59,522 bases of DNA from Methanospirillum stamsii (GTDB lineage: Archaea > Halobacteriota > Methanomicrobia > Methanomicrobiales > Methanospirillaceae): the NCBI RefSeq assembly GCF_003173335.1, contig NZ_QGMZ01000024.1:1-59522 (forward strand), given 5' to 3'. The notes under the pieces were generated by a model that was not told the origin of the DNA, searched no databases, and worked only from the letters and a program-made list of their open reading frames with translations. Within the stretch, counting starts at the first letter, position 1. Each line of letters begins with the position of its first letter. This document shows positions 17,168 to 25,392 of this stretch, one piece after another. Both the position numbers and the translations under genes were made by a program.

Positions 17168-18244
17168 TCATTTTCTTTTGTAATTATACAAACAGCAATC
17201 AATGCATGCGGGAGGACATGAACCCTGTCTTAATTTTTTTCTCAAATCCTGATATCTAACACCATTCCAGATTTCCTTAAATGAAGTTTCAAAAATATTT
17301 CCCATTGAAGTTTTTTTCTGATATTCACGCTTATTAGATTCATTAGCAGAACAGCAAGGAACTACATCTCCATTTGCAAAAATAAATGGCATTGTCCATT
17401 CAATACATTGGGAGATAGGAGGTTTTTCTATTGAAACATCTAGATTCCATGAAATATGGACATTGTTTTCTTTTGCGAGAGTCTCACAGGATTGGATATA
17501 GTCTTCAGAGATATCTGTATATAGGTCCTGAACTTCAGGGAAATAATGGAGCATTCTGGTAATCTGGATACTAACTGGTTCTTGGGCAAGCTCTGAAACA
17601 GATGAAATAAAATGTGGTATTTCTTCAAGATTGTTTTTCATTACTATGTAGTGAAATGATATCTTTGGATACTCTGATTTTTTTTCTTTTTTATAATCAA
17701 AAAGAAGTTTAATATGATTCATCACCGTCTCAAACGAGGCGCCTGGGCGAATTTGTTCGTACAATTCCGGAGTTGCAGCCTCACATGAGATAAGAAGTTT
17801 ATCAACTTGGAGATCTACTAGTTTTTTTATATTTCCTTCATTTGGGAAAAATAGATTGTCATACAATTCAACATAGATACCTCGTGATTTGACGAGTTCA
17901 AGCATCTTCATAAAGTCCTTATTCAGAAAACTTTCACCAATTCCAGTAAGGCCAATCCATTTTAATTTAGGAAACTGATCGATGATAGACACAAATTCTT
18001 GATAGGAAATATCCCGGGATGGTTCTTCCCAGTAAGTGTGTTCACACATTATGCAGCGAAGTCCACAGCGTGTTGTTACTTCCACTTCGATAAAAGATGG
18101 TTCAGGATGAAACCAGTTATATATTTTTATAAGATTGGGATGGTTCCGAATCCAATACCAAAAAATGATAAAATGAATTCGATTATAGGTATATTTTAAC
18201 CCCTTATCTTTTATTGTTCGAAACGTTTGATGCCAGATTTGCAT
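17168..18244 (-). CDS. Radical SAM protein with SPASM-type C-terminus
   Basis: A 358-residue protein. Cys60, Cys64 and Cys67 in TTRCGLRCIMC form the CxxxCxxC motif for the S-adenosylmethionine-binding [4Fe-4S] cluster, and LTGIGESFLNKD is the GGE-like strand. The C-terminal part has IFANGDVVPCC, GNIFETSFKEIW and a Cys-rich end, SCPPACIDCCLY, as expected of auxiliary cluster (SPASM) domains. The substrate is unknown; because the gene is embedded in a glycan cluster with a second similar gene, sugar or lipid modification is possible. The start has a strong ggaggt seven bases upstream. Confidence 0.82.
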   Translation of the reverse strand: MQIWHQTFRTIKDKGLKYTYNRIHFIIFWYWIRNHPNLIKIYNWFHPEPSFIEVEVTTRCGLRCIMCEHTYWEEPSRDISYQEFVSIIDQFPKLKWIGLTGIGESFLNKDFMKMLELVKSRGIYVELYDNLFFPNEGNIKKLVDLQVDKLLISCEAATPELYEQIRPGASFETVMNHIKLLFDYKKEKKSEYPKISFHYIVMKNNLEEIPHFISSVSELAQEPVSIQITRMLHYFPEVQDLYTDISEDYIQSCETLAKENNVHISWNLDVSIEKPPISQCIEWTMPFIFANGDVVPCCSANESNKREYQKKTSMGNIFETSFKEIWNGVRYQDLRKKLRQGSCPPACIDCCLYNYKRK

Positions 18245-18324
18245 AAAAAATTACCTCCTTCAATAATCTTCAAATTGTTCATAAAAACTTCATTATTATA
18301 AAGATCTAATATTTAAAATAATAC

Positions 18325-19389
18325 GTGATTGGAGCACATTATTATCCCTGGTATGGAAAGCTAGCAAATATAATAATTGGGGGAGGGAACTGGGACTCAG
18401 GAACAGCACATACTCCTATATTAGGAAAATACTCTTCTGACAATGAAGAAGTTATCCGTGAACACGTCCGTATGGCTAAAAGCGCAGGTATTGATTTTTT
18501 TATTCTTGAGTGGACCGGGCCGGGTTTGTGGGAAGACAAAATTATCCGAAAGCATTGTATTCCAGTATTTGAATCGATGCAGATGCCTTTTTGCATCATG
18601 TATGATTCTTATTTTACTCTTCATAAAACTGAAACAGACCCAACATGGGATTTATCGAAAAAATATGATTGCAGGATAACCAAGGGTATGAAGATGATTG
18701 AGGATTTTCAGTACCTCTTACGGACATATTTCTCTCATCCATTGTATTTTCATATCCAGAAAAGGCCAGCGGTGATGGTTTTTCTTGCATATAAATACCG
18801 GGACACTCAAGGATTAATTAAAAAATTGCGAACTTTAGAAGGAATGCCAGAAGGGGGCCCTTTTTTGATTGGAGATATTATCTCTACTTATTTCTCATCA
18901 AAGGGTCATTACAATGTCAGTGACATTCTTTCATACTTGTATAACACTTCACTATCTGGAATTATTAAAAAAATAAATCTGAAAATTTATTCAGGAAATC
19001 ATGAAGAAAAAAGTGTCCTATCAGAGCTGGACGCTATATCCGGATATAACATCATAAAAACAAATGGAGAAATCCTAGAAAACTATAAGAAATCATTACA
19101 GTATCTTAAGAAAACCAGTGAGATGTATCACAACGTATGTATTCCATTTATTTTTCCCGGGTATGATGATACAAATCTACGGGGATCCAGACGAGAAAGA
19201 CATACAATTAAAAGGGGTAATAATGGGGAGTTTTATAGAAACATAATAAAAATCGCACAAAAATTTGTTAATCCGAATATTAATTTACTTATTCTCACTT
19301 CATTTAACGAATGGCATGAAGGGACAGAGATAGAGCCTTCAAAACAATATGGAGACTTATTTCTCAATATCACTTCTGATTTGACGTAA
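18325..19389 (+). CDS. WbsX/GH99-like glycan-cluster protein
   Basis: A 354-residue protein beginning at GTG (an in-frame TAA just upstream excludes a longer product). The N-terminal AHYYPWYGKL, the central AGIDFFILEWTGPG and the C-terminal SFNEWHEGTEIEPS are hallmarks of the WbsX/glycosyl hydrolase 99-like family, often found in O-antigen and surface-polysaccharide clusters. The family is described as endo-mannosidase-like or as a transferase; which applies here is not clear. The 3' end overlaps the convergent flippase gene by 20 bp. It is divergent from the radical SAM gene, 80 bp away. Confidence 0.75.
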   Translation: MIGAHYYPWYGKLANIIIGGGNWDSGTAHTPILGKYSSDNEEVIREHVRMAKSAGIDFFILEWTGPGLWEDKIIRKHCIPVFESMQMPFCIMYDSYFTLHKTETDPTWDLSKKYDCRITKGMKMIEDFQYLLRTYFSHPLYFHIQKRPAVMVFLAYKYRDTQGLIKKLRTLEGMPEGGPFLIGDIISTYFSSKGHYNVSDILSYLYNTSLSGIIKKINLKIYSGNHEEKSVLSELDAISGYNIIKTNGEILENYKKSLQYLKKTSEMYHNVCIPFIFPGYDDTNLRGSRRERHTIKRGNNGEFYRNIIKIAQKFVNPNINLLILTSFNEWHEGTEIEPSKQYGDLFLNITSDLT

Positions 19390-20821
19390 CCATAAGATTA
19401 GCTTTTAGTATCATATTCAGCAATGAGTAGATATCCTGTAATTTTATAAACCCCCCACATACAGTTAGTACGAAAAACGTGGAGATTCCAAAGATCTGAA
19501 CCAATGATACAGGAAATAAGAAATATTGTTGTAATAGGTGGACAACTACTAGAGTGAAAATGGTTATAAGAAACATCCCTAAAACACTTTTAACAGGAAA
19601 GGGTAGAATATCACGCAATGGGTAAACATGATAAATCATGGAAATTATCCCGGAAAAAACAATAGCTACTGCTGCACCAGTAAGACCAATCATATGAATC
19701 CCCACCACCAACAAGAGAATTAGGGTGGAAATACTGCACAATAAGACCCATATGTAAACAGCATCACGATCTGAAGCCCACATAGACCAGGCATATATTG
19801 AATTCAGGGTTAATGGAATAATTGACCAAATTAGGATCTGCCATATCAGAATACTACTCGCATATTGTTCTCGATAAATTACATTAATAAAAAAATATGC
19901 ATTCCAGGAAAAAAACAAACACACAGGGATACCAAGAAAACAGATCCCAGAAAGAATGGAGGGTATGTATTGTGATGACTGTTTTGACCATTTTTCAAGG
20001 GAACGACATAATGCTGGGAAAAGAGAAATCAGCACTAATCCAAGAAGCGTACTAAAACTGGATATTATCCGGGAAGCTGCCGAATAATAACCAACAGATA
20101 CCGGATTCATGAAGAGCCCAATAATAAGGGTATCCAAATTTGTCATCACCAGCGAGAGAATATTTGTTATACCAATACTGATTGAAGAAACTATGCAGGC
20201 GAACCATTTTTCGGGAGTTAACACAATCGGCACTGAAAAAATATGATTCCATAGTGGAAGATATCCAATACTTAATCCCCCAATTATTGAAATCGCCTGG
20301 ATTAAGGGCACGTAAATTAAATCCACTGATTCATCCACAAAAATTATTATTAATACAAAACTTAATGATGCAATTATTACTTTAACCAGACTGTTAATCG
20401 CCATTTTTTCAAGTCCATTATATACCCAGTCTGGAATGAGAATTGTAGGAATTGCAGTAAGAAGGAAGAGAATCATGATATTAGCAGCTCTATACTGAGA
20501 ATATACAAACCATAGCATAATACTTGTAACCAGAATACACATAACGGATAGTATCAATCTCAGGGTTGTTATATTCCAAAAAAAGACCGCATTAAGTATT
20601 TTCCCCCGTGCAATATGTCTGGTTCCATGTAAAGGAAGCCCCAGGTTTGATATTATTGTCACATAAGAAGTTATAACCAAGGCATAATTCATCACCCCAA
20701 AGGAATCTGGACCCAATATTCGAGCAAGATAAATCATCTGGAAAAAACCAATTATAAAAGCGAATATCTGGCCAAGAAGAAGTGATCCTACATTTTGAAA
20801 AAAACGAGAAATAAAAATCAT
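19370..20821 (-). CDS. Polysaccharide/lipid-linked oligosaccharide flippase (Wzx-like)
   Basis: A 483-residue membrane protein with 12-14 hydrophobic segments. The N-terminus SLLLGQIFAFIIGFFQMIYL followed by ARILGPDSFGVMNYA is characteristic of the MOP-superfamily polysaccharide exporters. It would turn a lipid-linked glycan to the outer membrane face, where AglB could use it. It sits 12 bp downstream of the second radical SAM gene, so the two are probably co-transcribed. Confidence 0.85.
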   Translation of the reverse strand: MIFISRFFQNVGSLLLGQIFAFIIGFFQMIYLARILGPDSFGVMNYALVITSYVTIISNLGLPLHGTRHIARGKILNAVFFWNITTLRLILSVMCILVTSIMLWFVYSQYRAANIMILFLLTAIPTILIPDWVYNGLEKMAINSLVKVIIASLSFVLIIIFVDESVDLIYVPLIQAISIIGGLSIGYLPLWNHIFSVPIVLTPEKWFACIVSSISIGITNILSLVMTNLDTLIIGLFMNPVSVGYYSAASRIISSFSTLLGLVLISLFPALCRSLEKWSKQSSQYIPSILSGICFLGIPVCLFFSWNAYFFINVIYREQYASSILIWQILIWSIIPLTLNSIYAWSMWASDRDAVYIWVLLCSISTLILLLVVGIHMIGLTGAAVAIVFSGIISMIYHVYPLRDILPFPVKSVLGMFLITIFTLVVVHLLQQYFLFPVSLVQIFGISTFFVLTVCGGFIKLQDIYSLLNMILKANLMVTSNQK

Positions 20822-20833
20822 TAACTAACACGC

Positions 20834-21898
20834 TTAATTATTTCGAAACAAGCATCCTTTACAATAACCAAACCGTCCACATGATCTGCCAGATACCCGT
20901 ACTGATTGTAACTCCTCTTCACTCAGAATTTTATTCGTCGCTGTAGATCTAACTACTTTTCGTAATGATCTATAGGGTTTTTCATTCCAAAAATCTGATA
21001 AATCCTGGCTCAACAAATTTCCCATTTTATATTTATTCTGGTCAACCACAACTTCTTCTCCGGCATAATGTTCAGACCAATATGAACCAGGACTATTATA
21101 AATGTAACAACAGGGATAAATATCACCGTTTAATGCAACTCTTAGTGTATTCCATGGAGAAAAGCACATGCGAGGATGGTTTTCGGCAATCGTTGCTCTT
21201 ATAATTACACCATTATTTAATGCATATCGTTTCAATTGATGAATTTCACTAATTATTGATTTATTCTCAAAAATTGTCATTGTATGCTCCTCCGCATTGA
21301 ATTGAATTGGCAATAAAAAGTTCACTTCATTGAATCGATTTTCTATTGCATATTTAATAAAAGTGCCTAATTGGGAGATTGTTTCAGGAAAAATCAGAGA
21401 TTGGAGACGAATCCAGGTTTTTGGAAAAAGTGATCTCAAAGAATCAAAAGAATTCGTTATCTTTTCAAGGGGTATTCCACGAATATTAAAAAAAATATCA
21501 GGATCTGTGCTATCCAAGGAAATATTTAACTGAGTGATCGTTGCCAACTTTTTTGAATGAATATATTGTTGATTTAATAGAGTCCCATTTGTAGTAACTT
21601 CAATAGCACATCTACGATGATTGAGATAAGCAAGAATTTGATCGATCTCATGATGTAACAATGCTTCACCCCTCCCAAGAAGGGCTACAGATTTGAGGTT
21701 TGGTAATTTTTCACAGATTTTTTTAAAGTTATCATATGACATTTCTTCATCTTTAATCCCAGGTAAAAGAGTCCTAGGGCACATTCTGCAATTCAGATTA
21801 CACCGAGTAGTAATCTCTATGATTGCTCCACGAGGGGAAGATGCTATATCAGAATTAATAATTATTTTTTTTATAATATTTCGAAATGTTGATTTCAC
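20834..21898 (-). CDS. Radical SAM protein with SPASM-type C-terminus, second
   Basis: A 354-residue protein starting at GTG. Cys33, Cys37 and Cys40 in TRCNLNCRMC are the CxxxCxxC cluster ligands. Later segments LLGRGEALLH, CFSPWNTLRVALNGDIYPCC and GRSCGRFGYCKGC indicate SPASM-type auxiliary cluster binding. It is related in layout, not closely in sequence, to the protein at 17168-18244. Context with the flippase points to a modification of a membrane-bound glycan intermediate, but nothing in the sequence names the substrate. Confidence 0.82.
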   Translation of the reverse strand: MKSTFRNIIKKIIINSDIASSPRGAIIEITTRCNLNCRMCPRTLLPGIKDEEMSYDNFKKICEKLPNLKSVALLGRGEALLHHEIDQILAYLNHRRCAIEVTTNGTLLNQQYIHSKKLATITQLNISLDSTDPDIFFNIRGIPLEKITNSFDSLRSLFPKTWIRLQSLIFPETISQLGTFIKYAIENRFNEVNFLLPIQFNAEEHTMTIFENKSIISEIHQLKRYALNNGVIIRATIAENHPRMCFSPWNTLRVALNGDIYPCCYIYNSPGSYWSEHYAGEEVVVDQNKYKMGNLLSQDLSDFWNEKPYRSLRKVVRSTATNKILSEEELQSVRVSGRSCGRFGYCKGCLFRNN

Positions 21899-22050
21899 AA
21901 ATGATATTTGATTCTACTTACATTAAGAAAGTTTGTTCGTAACTATTCAGCATGTTGATCCAAGTTCAGGCATGGTATTTCGAACCAATGGATAATCAAT
22001 TTCCAATTCTGGCAACCATGATGTTTTTTTAAACCTATATTCCCGCCCAT

Positions 22051-22250
22051 TCATAACGATGTAGGTGGAGCAACTCCAAGATCGTAATACAATTGCTCTT
22101 GCTTTTCTATCATCTCTCCCACTCGCAGAACTTTTCCAGGCTGTTCGAAACATTCAATGACATCCAACTTATCCAATAAACTAGTAATTGAGTATCTTTT
22201 GACAAGATCCTTCTCCTGCATTTGTTTTTTAACCTGAACTACGGAGTTTT
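22051..22250 (-). pseudogene. C-terminal remnant of a transposase, cut off by the IS element
   Basis: On the minus strand, codons running out of the IS end read NSVVQVKKQMQEKDLVKRYS and then LLDKLDVIECFEQPGKVLRV, ending EQLYYDLGVAPPTSL before TGA at 22051. This is, from memory, the C-terminus of the same methanogen transposase family as the fragment at 38-208. No matching N-terminal portion is seen beyond the right end of the IS, so adjacent DNA was lost as well. Confidence 0.65.
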
Positions 22251-24061
22251 GTACACTACTCTACTGAAAACAGGCGACCGGCGAACAGGTCAGCCATACC
22301 CAGTGCTGCAACTTGCTTCTTCAGATCATTTGTCACATTCACAAAGAAGACCTCAATCTCTTTACCTAGATTAACCTCTAATTTCTCTACTCTCGCTAAT
22401 TTCTTGAGAAATACAGACTCGGAGAGTGACACATCTTTAGAGTTAGATAAATTAATCATCCAGCGAAGAGCGGAAAGCAATCGATATGCAAGAGTACAAA
22501 CAAAAATTATGGCCTTTACTCTTGATTCTAATCTGTGGCGAATCGGTTTAAGATCTTCATCAGTTTTAATCGTCCGGAATGCCTTCTCAATGAAATCTTT
22601 TTCAAGATACATCCTGACAACTTCTTGAGATGAATAGGTAGAATCAGATGAATATAACAAAAACTTCCCATCCATGGATTTTGCTTCCTCTATCTTTTTT
22701 TCATTGACTGACCATGTGAAGTCCACAATTCTCTCATCTTCCGGGTATTCGATAATAAAAAACCGTTTCCACCCATTTAGGATTCCTTTCACTGCTAATT
22801 TTAAATTTTGTTGGGAATTGAAATTTAATTCCGATTTTAAATGAGTTAATTCTTGAGATATCTCAAAAATTGCTTTATTTCTTCGGATAAGAGATTTAGT
22901 TGCTTTTGTCACATTCCTGTATACGACAGTCTCTCGCATTTGTCCATATAATTCAGCTTTAATTTTACATGCATACAATTCCCCAGTATTCTTGGATGGG
23001 ACCAGAAAATCAGGATTTTCTGGAATTTCCGTAGATGCTATGATCTTTTTTGCCTCATCAGATATTTTTGGAACTCCACAAATTATCTTCCAACCCATAT
23101 TTTCAAGAGTATTTACTGTTTTGTTAGAGGTGTTCCCCCGGTCCCAGATAATTGTACCATTCTGAATAGAAAAATCAGATAAACGAGGAATAACATGCTG
23201 CATTGTCGTCATTGACGTATGGTTTCCAGGATGTATCATATGGGCTAAGGGCTGGTTATCATATTTCGAGACTAAAAGGGAGAGATTAAACTGCTGTTGT
23301 CGCCAATTCTCAGCATTATGCCCTTTTTCAGCTAGTGGGCAAGTACTCCCATATGTAATCATGGAGGTCATATCATAGGCCAGAAATTCGCTTTCATCTT
23401 TTGGTATCGGGTTTTGATTACGCCAAATTGCATAGAGCGATTCATCAATCGCTTTAGTTTTATCCACTATTCTGCCGGATTCTGGATCTTGGTAACAAAT
23501 ACAGTCAAGAGCTGCAAAAAAAGCATCTCTGTCGACTCCTTTCGAAGATAATTGTGAAATTTCCGGGAGAGATGTTCCATCGATCCACTCTTCAAGTTGG
23601 GTCGCACTTTCCGGGTCCAGAACCCGGTTAATCGCCCAGAGCGTAAGTAATTTTCCAGGGCTGTTCGCTTTTCTCCTTCCTTTAAGACCACAAATTCGAT
23701 CAATAGTATCGACCATATGCATCTGGCTTGCAATTGACCACAAGACGGTTACATCTCCTGCTCGAACTGAGCGATCGGGAGGTTTCCAAGCCATCACAGT
23801 TTTTTTGGGTAAAGGAACTTTTTCCTGATCACTCTCAACACCCAGATACCTGACGAATTCACTACGAACTTTCTTCCCCTCTCTTACGCTCCGGTATTCA
23901 CACAGGTATACTTTGTTCCCTTTTTCCATACGTCTAATCCAGGTCATAGTAGTGTATATTTAACACTACAACTATAGATATCTTTCCACGCTGAAGAAAG
24001 TATTTTTAAAAAATAAAGTCAAATTGGGCACTTCAAAAAATGAGCGCCGTTAGTAGTGTAC
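22251..24061. mobile_element. IS1634-like insertion sequence, apparently intact (1811 bp)
   Basis: The ends gtacactact (22251-22260) and agtagtgtac (24052-24061) are perfect 10-bp inverted repeats around one full-length transposase gene. Because the outer gtac is itself a palindrome, it could be a 4-bp target duplication around a 6-bp core repeat rather than part of the terminal repeat; no other flanking duplication is visible. The transposase stop codon lies inside the left terminal repeat. Confidence 0.75.
22256..23947 (-). CDS. IS1634 family transposase
   Basis: A 563-residue DDE transposase. The N-terminal EYRSVREGKKVRSEFVRYLG is typical of IS1634 proteins. Catalytic residues appear in AYDMTSM (first Asp), IIWDRGNTS (second Asp) and FIEKAFRTIK (Glu). 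A HRLESRVKAIIFVC segment near the end is the usual downstream motif. The length is normal and the frame is intact, so it may be active. A third copy of the terminal-repeat core, agtagtgta, lies directly before the start codon at 23948-23956 and may be an autoregulatory binding site. Confidence 0.88.
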   Translation of the reverse strand: MTWIRRMEKGNKVYLCEYRSVREGKKVRSEFVRYLGVESDQEKVPLPKKTVMAWKPPDRSVRAGDVTVLWSIASQMHMVDTIDRICGLKGRRKANSPGKLLTLWAINRVLDPESATQLEEWIDGTSLPEISQLSSKGVDRDAFFAALDCICYQDPESGRIVDKTKAIDESLYAIWRNQNPIPKDESEFLAYDMTSMITYGSTCPLAEKGHNAENWRQQQFNLSLLVSKYDNQPLAHMIHPGNHTSMTTMQHVIPRLSDFSIQNGTIIWDRGNTSNKTVNTLENMGWKIICGVPKISDEAKKIIASTEIPENPDFLVPSKNTGELYACKIKAELYGQMRETVVYRNVTKATKSLIRRNKAIFEISQELTHLKSELNFNSQQNLKLAVKGILNGWKRFFIIEYPEDERIVDFTWSVNEKKIEEAKSMDGKFLLYSSDSTYSSQEVVRMYLEKDFIEKAFRTIKTDEDLKPIRHRLESRVKAIIFVCTLAYRLLSALRWMINLSNSKDVSLSESVFLKKLARVEKLEVNLGKEIEVFFVNVTNDLKKQVAALGMADLFAGRLFSVE

Positions 24062-24188
24062 CCTATCTCCTTAACTCAGGTCAAAATTAATATCCGGAAT
24101 TGTGTTTGATCATTCAAATGGAGTAAATTTTTTTATGAAAAATCAACTCATTAGACTCTCGTGGAAATAAATTCAAGAATACTATATT

Positions 24189-25142
24189 TTAACCGTACCA
24201 TGCCCCCTTATTCTCCTCCTGCATGTCAAAAAGCATCGCAAACAGCATAAACTGCACACCAAGGGCAAATAATATCACAGAAACCACAGCCGGAACAAAT
24301 ATCGAATTGTTCATAATGAATTTAAACCAAAGAGCATATAATCCAAACAAAATCGAAACAAACGTAAAGAACACTCCGGAAATATAAAAAAACACCAGTG
24401 GATGGAACGATAAAATTATATATTTCATCTTCATACGCCAGATAAACGCATTCAGCAATAACCAGGACAACCGGACAATATACGTAGAATACTTAATGCC
24501 TGACCTTTCAAGTCCGTACCTGGCCGGATGAGGAACATTTCTTACCCGGAATCCAAAGGTATTGAGCCAGACCAGAAGATCATTACAATACCCATACCGG
24601 GGATAAATCTCATCAAGAGAAATTGTTTCAAGGGCACGTTTTGAAATCGCTGTATACCCGTTCTGGGGATCCATAAGCTGCCAGTACCCGGATGCAATTT
24701 TCGTAAGCAAAGTCAGAACAGAATTCCCGACAAAACGCCACTTTGACATGCCCTGCCTGAACTTCTCATTAATCAGACGATTCCCAACCGAATAATCTAC
24801 TGAACCCTCAACAACCGGATCAAGAAGTTCCGGAAGAAAAGCAGGATCCATCTGGTTATCTCCGGCCATAACGGAGACAATATCCATCCGGTCTGAAAGT
24901 GCCTGTTTATAACCGGAGATGATAGCCCCGCCAACACCGGTATTCTTTACATGATGAATAGGTACAATCCGCCTGTCTTTAGCTGAATAATCATCAATCA
25001 GTCGGCCGGTTTTATCTGGTGATGCATCATCAACCGCATATATCCGATCAACAAAATCCGGAACTGACTCCAACGTGGGCACAATAAGAAGTTCTTCCTT
25101 ATATGCAGGAATGACCACCCCGATTTTTCTATCCCGATACAT
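24189..25142 (-). CDS. GT2 glycosyltransferase, dolichyl-phosphate sugar synthase-like
   Basis: A 317-residue protein. The N-terminal GT-A domain shows VVIPAYKEELLI, the acidic AVDDASPD and MAGDNQMDP motifs, as in DPM1/AglJ-like enzymes that move a sugar from a nucleotide donor to dolichol phosphate on the cytoplasmic face. Two or three hydrophobic segments at the C-terminus (around residues 240-310) would hold it at the membrane. It lies back to back with the AglB gene, separated by a 250-bp gap, and probably supplies the first or charged sugar of the N-glycan. The donor sugar is not deducible. Confidence 0.82.
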   Translation of the reverse strand: MYRDRKIGVVIPAYKEELLIVPTLESVPDFVDRIYAVDDASPDKTGRLIDDYSAKDRRIVPIHHVKNTGVGGAIISGYKQALSDRMDIVSVMAGDNQMDPAFLPELLDPVVEGSVDYSVGNRLINEKFRQGMSKWRFVGNSVLTLLTKIASGYWQLMDPQNGYTAISKRALETISLDEIYPRYGYCNDLLVWLNTFGFRVRNVPHPARYGLERSGIKYSTYIVRLSWLLLNAFIWRMKMKYIILSFHPLVFFYISGVFFTFVSILFGLYALWFKFIMNNSIFVPAVVSVILFALGVQFMLFAMLFDMQEENKGAWYG

Positions 25143-25392
25143 AAGACCCCCATTTTTACTAAATCAGAAATTCAATAAAATAATCTATGAAACAGACATT
25201 CTGGCCCATCCCAAATTCCATCTCTGTATATCCATCCGGATACATTCACGCGCAAACTTATATAACCAATAGTCAATAAAACCCACACCCCCTCTTCCTC
25301 TCCGGTATGTTCCCGGAAATAATTAAACGGTTAATCAGAATCTATCCAGAAATATTAATCTGTGAAAGTCGATTTCTAATCCAGGTATTGTA

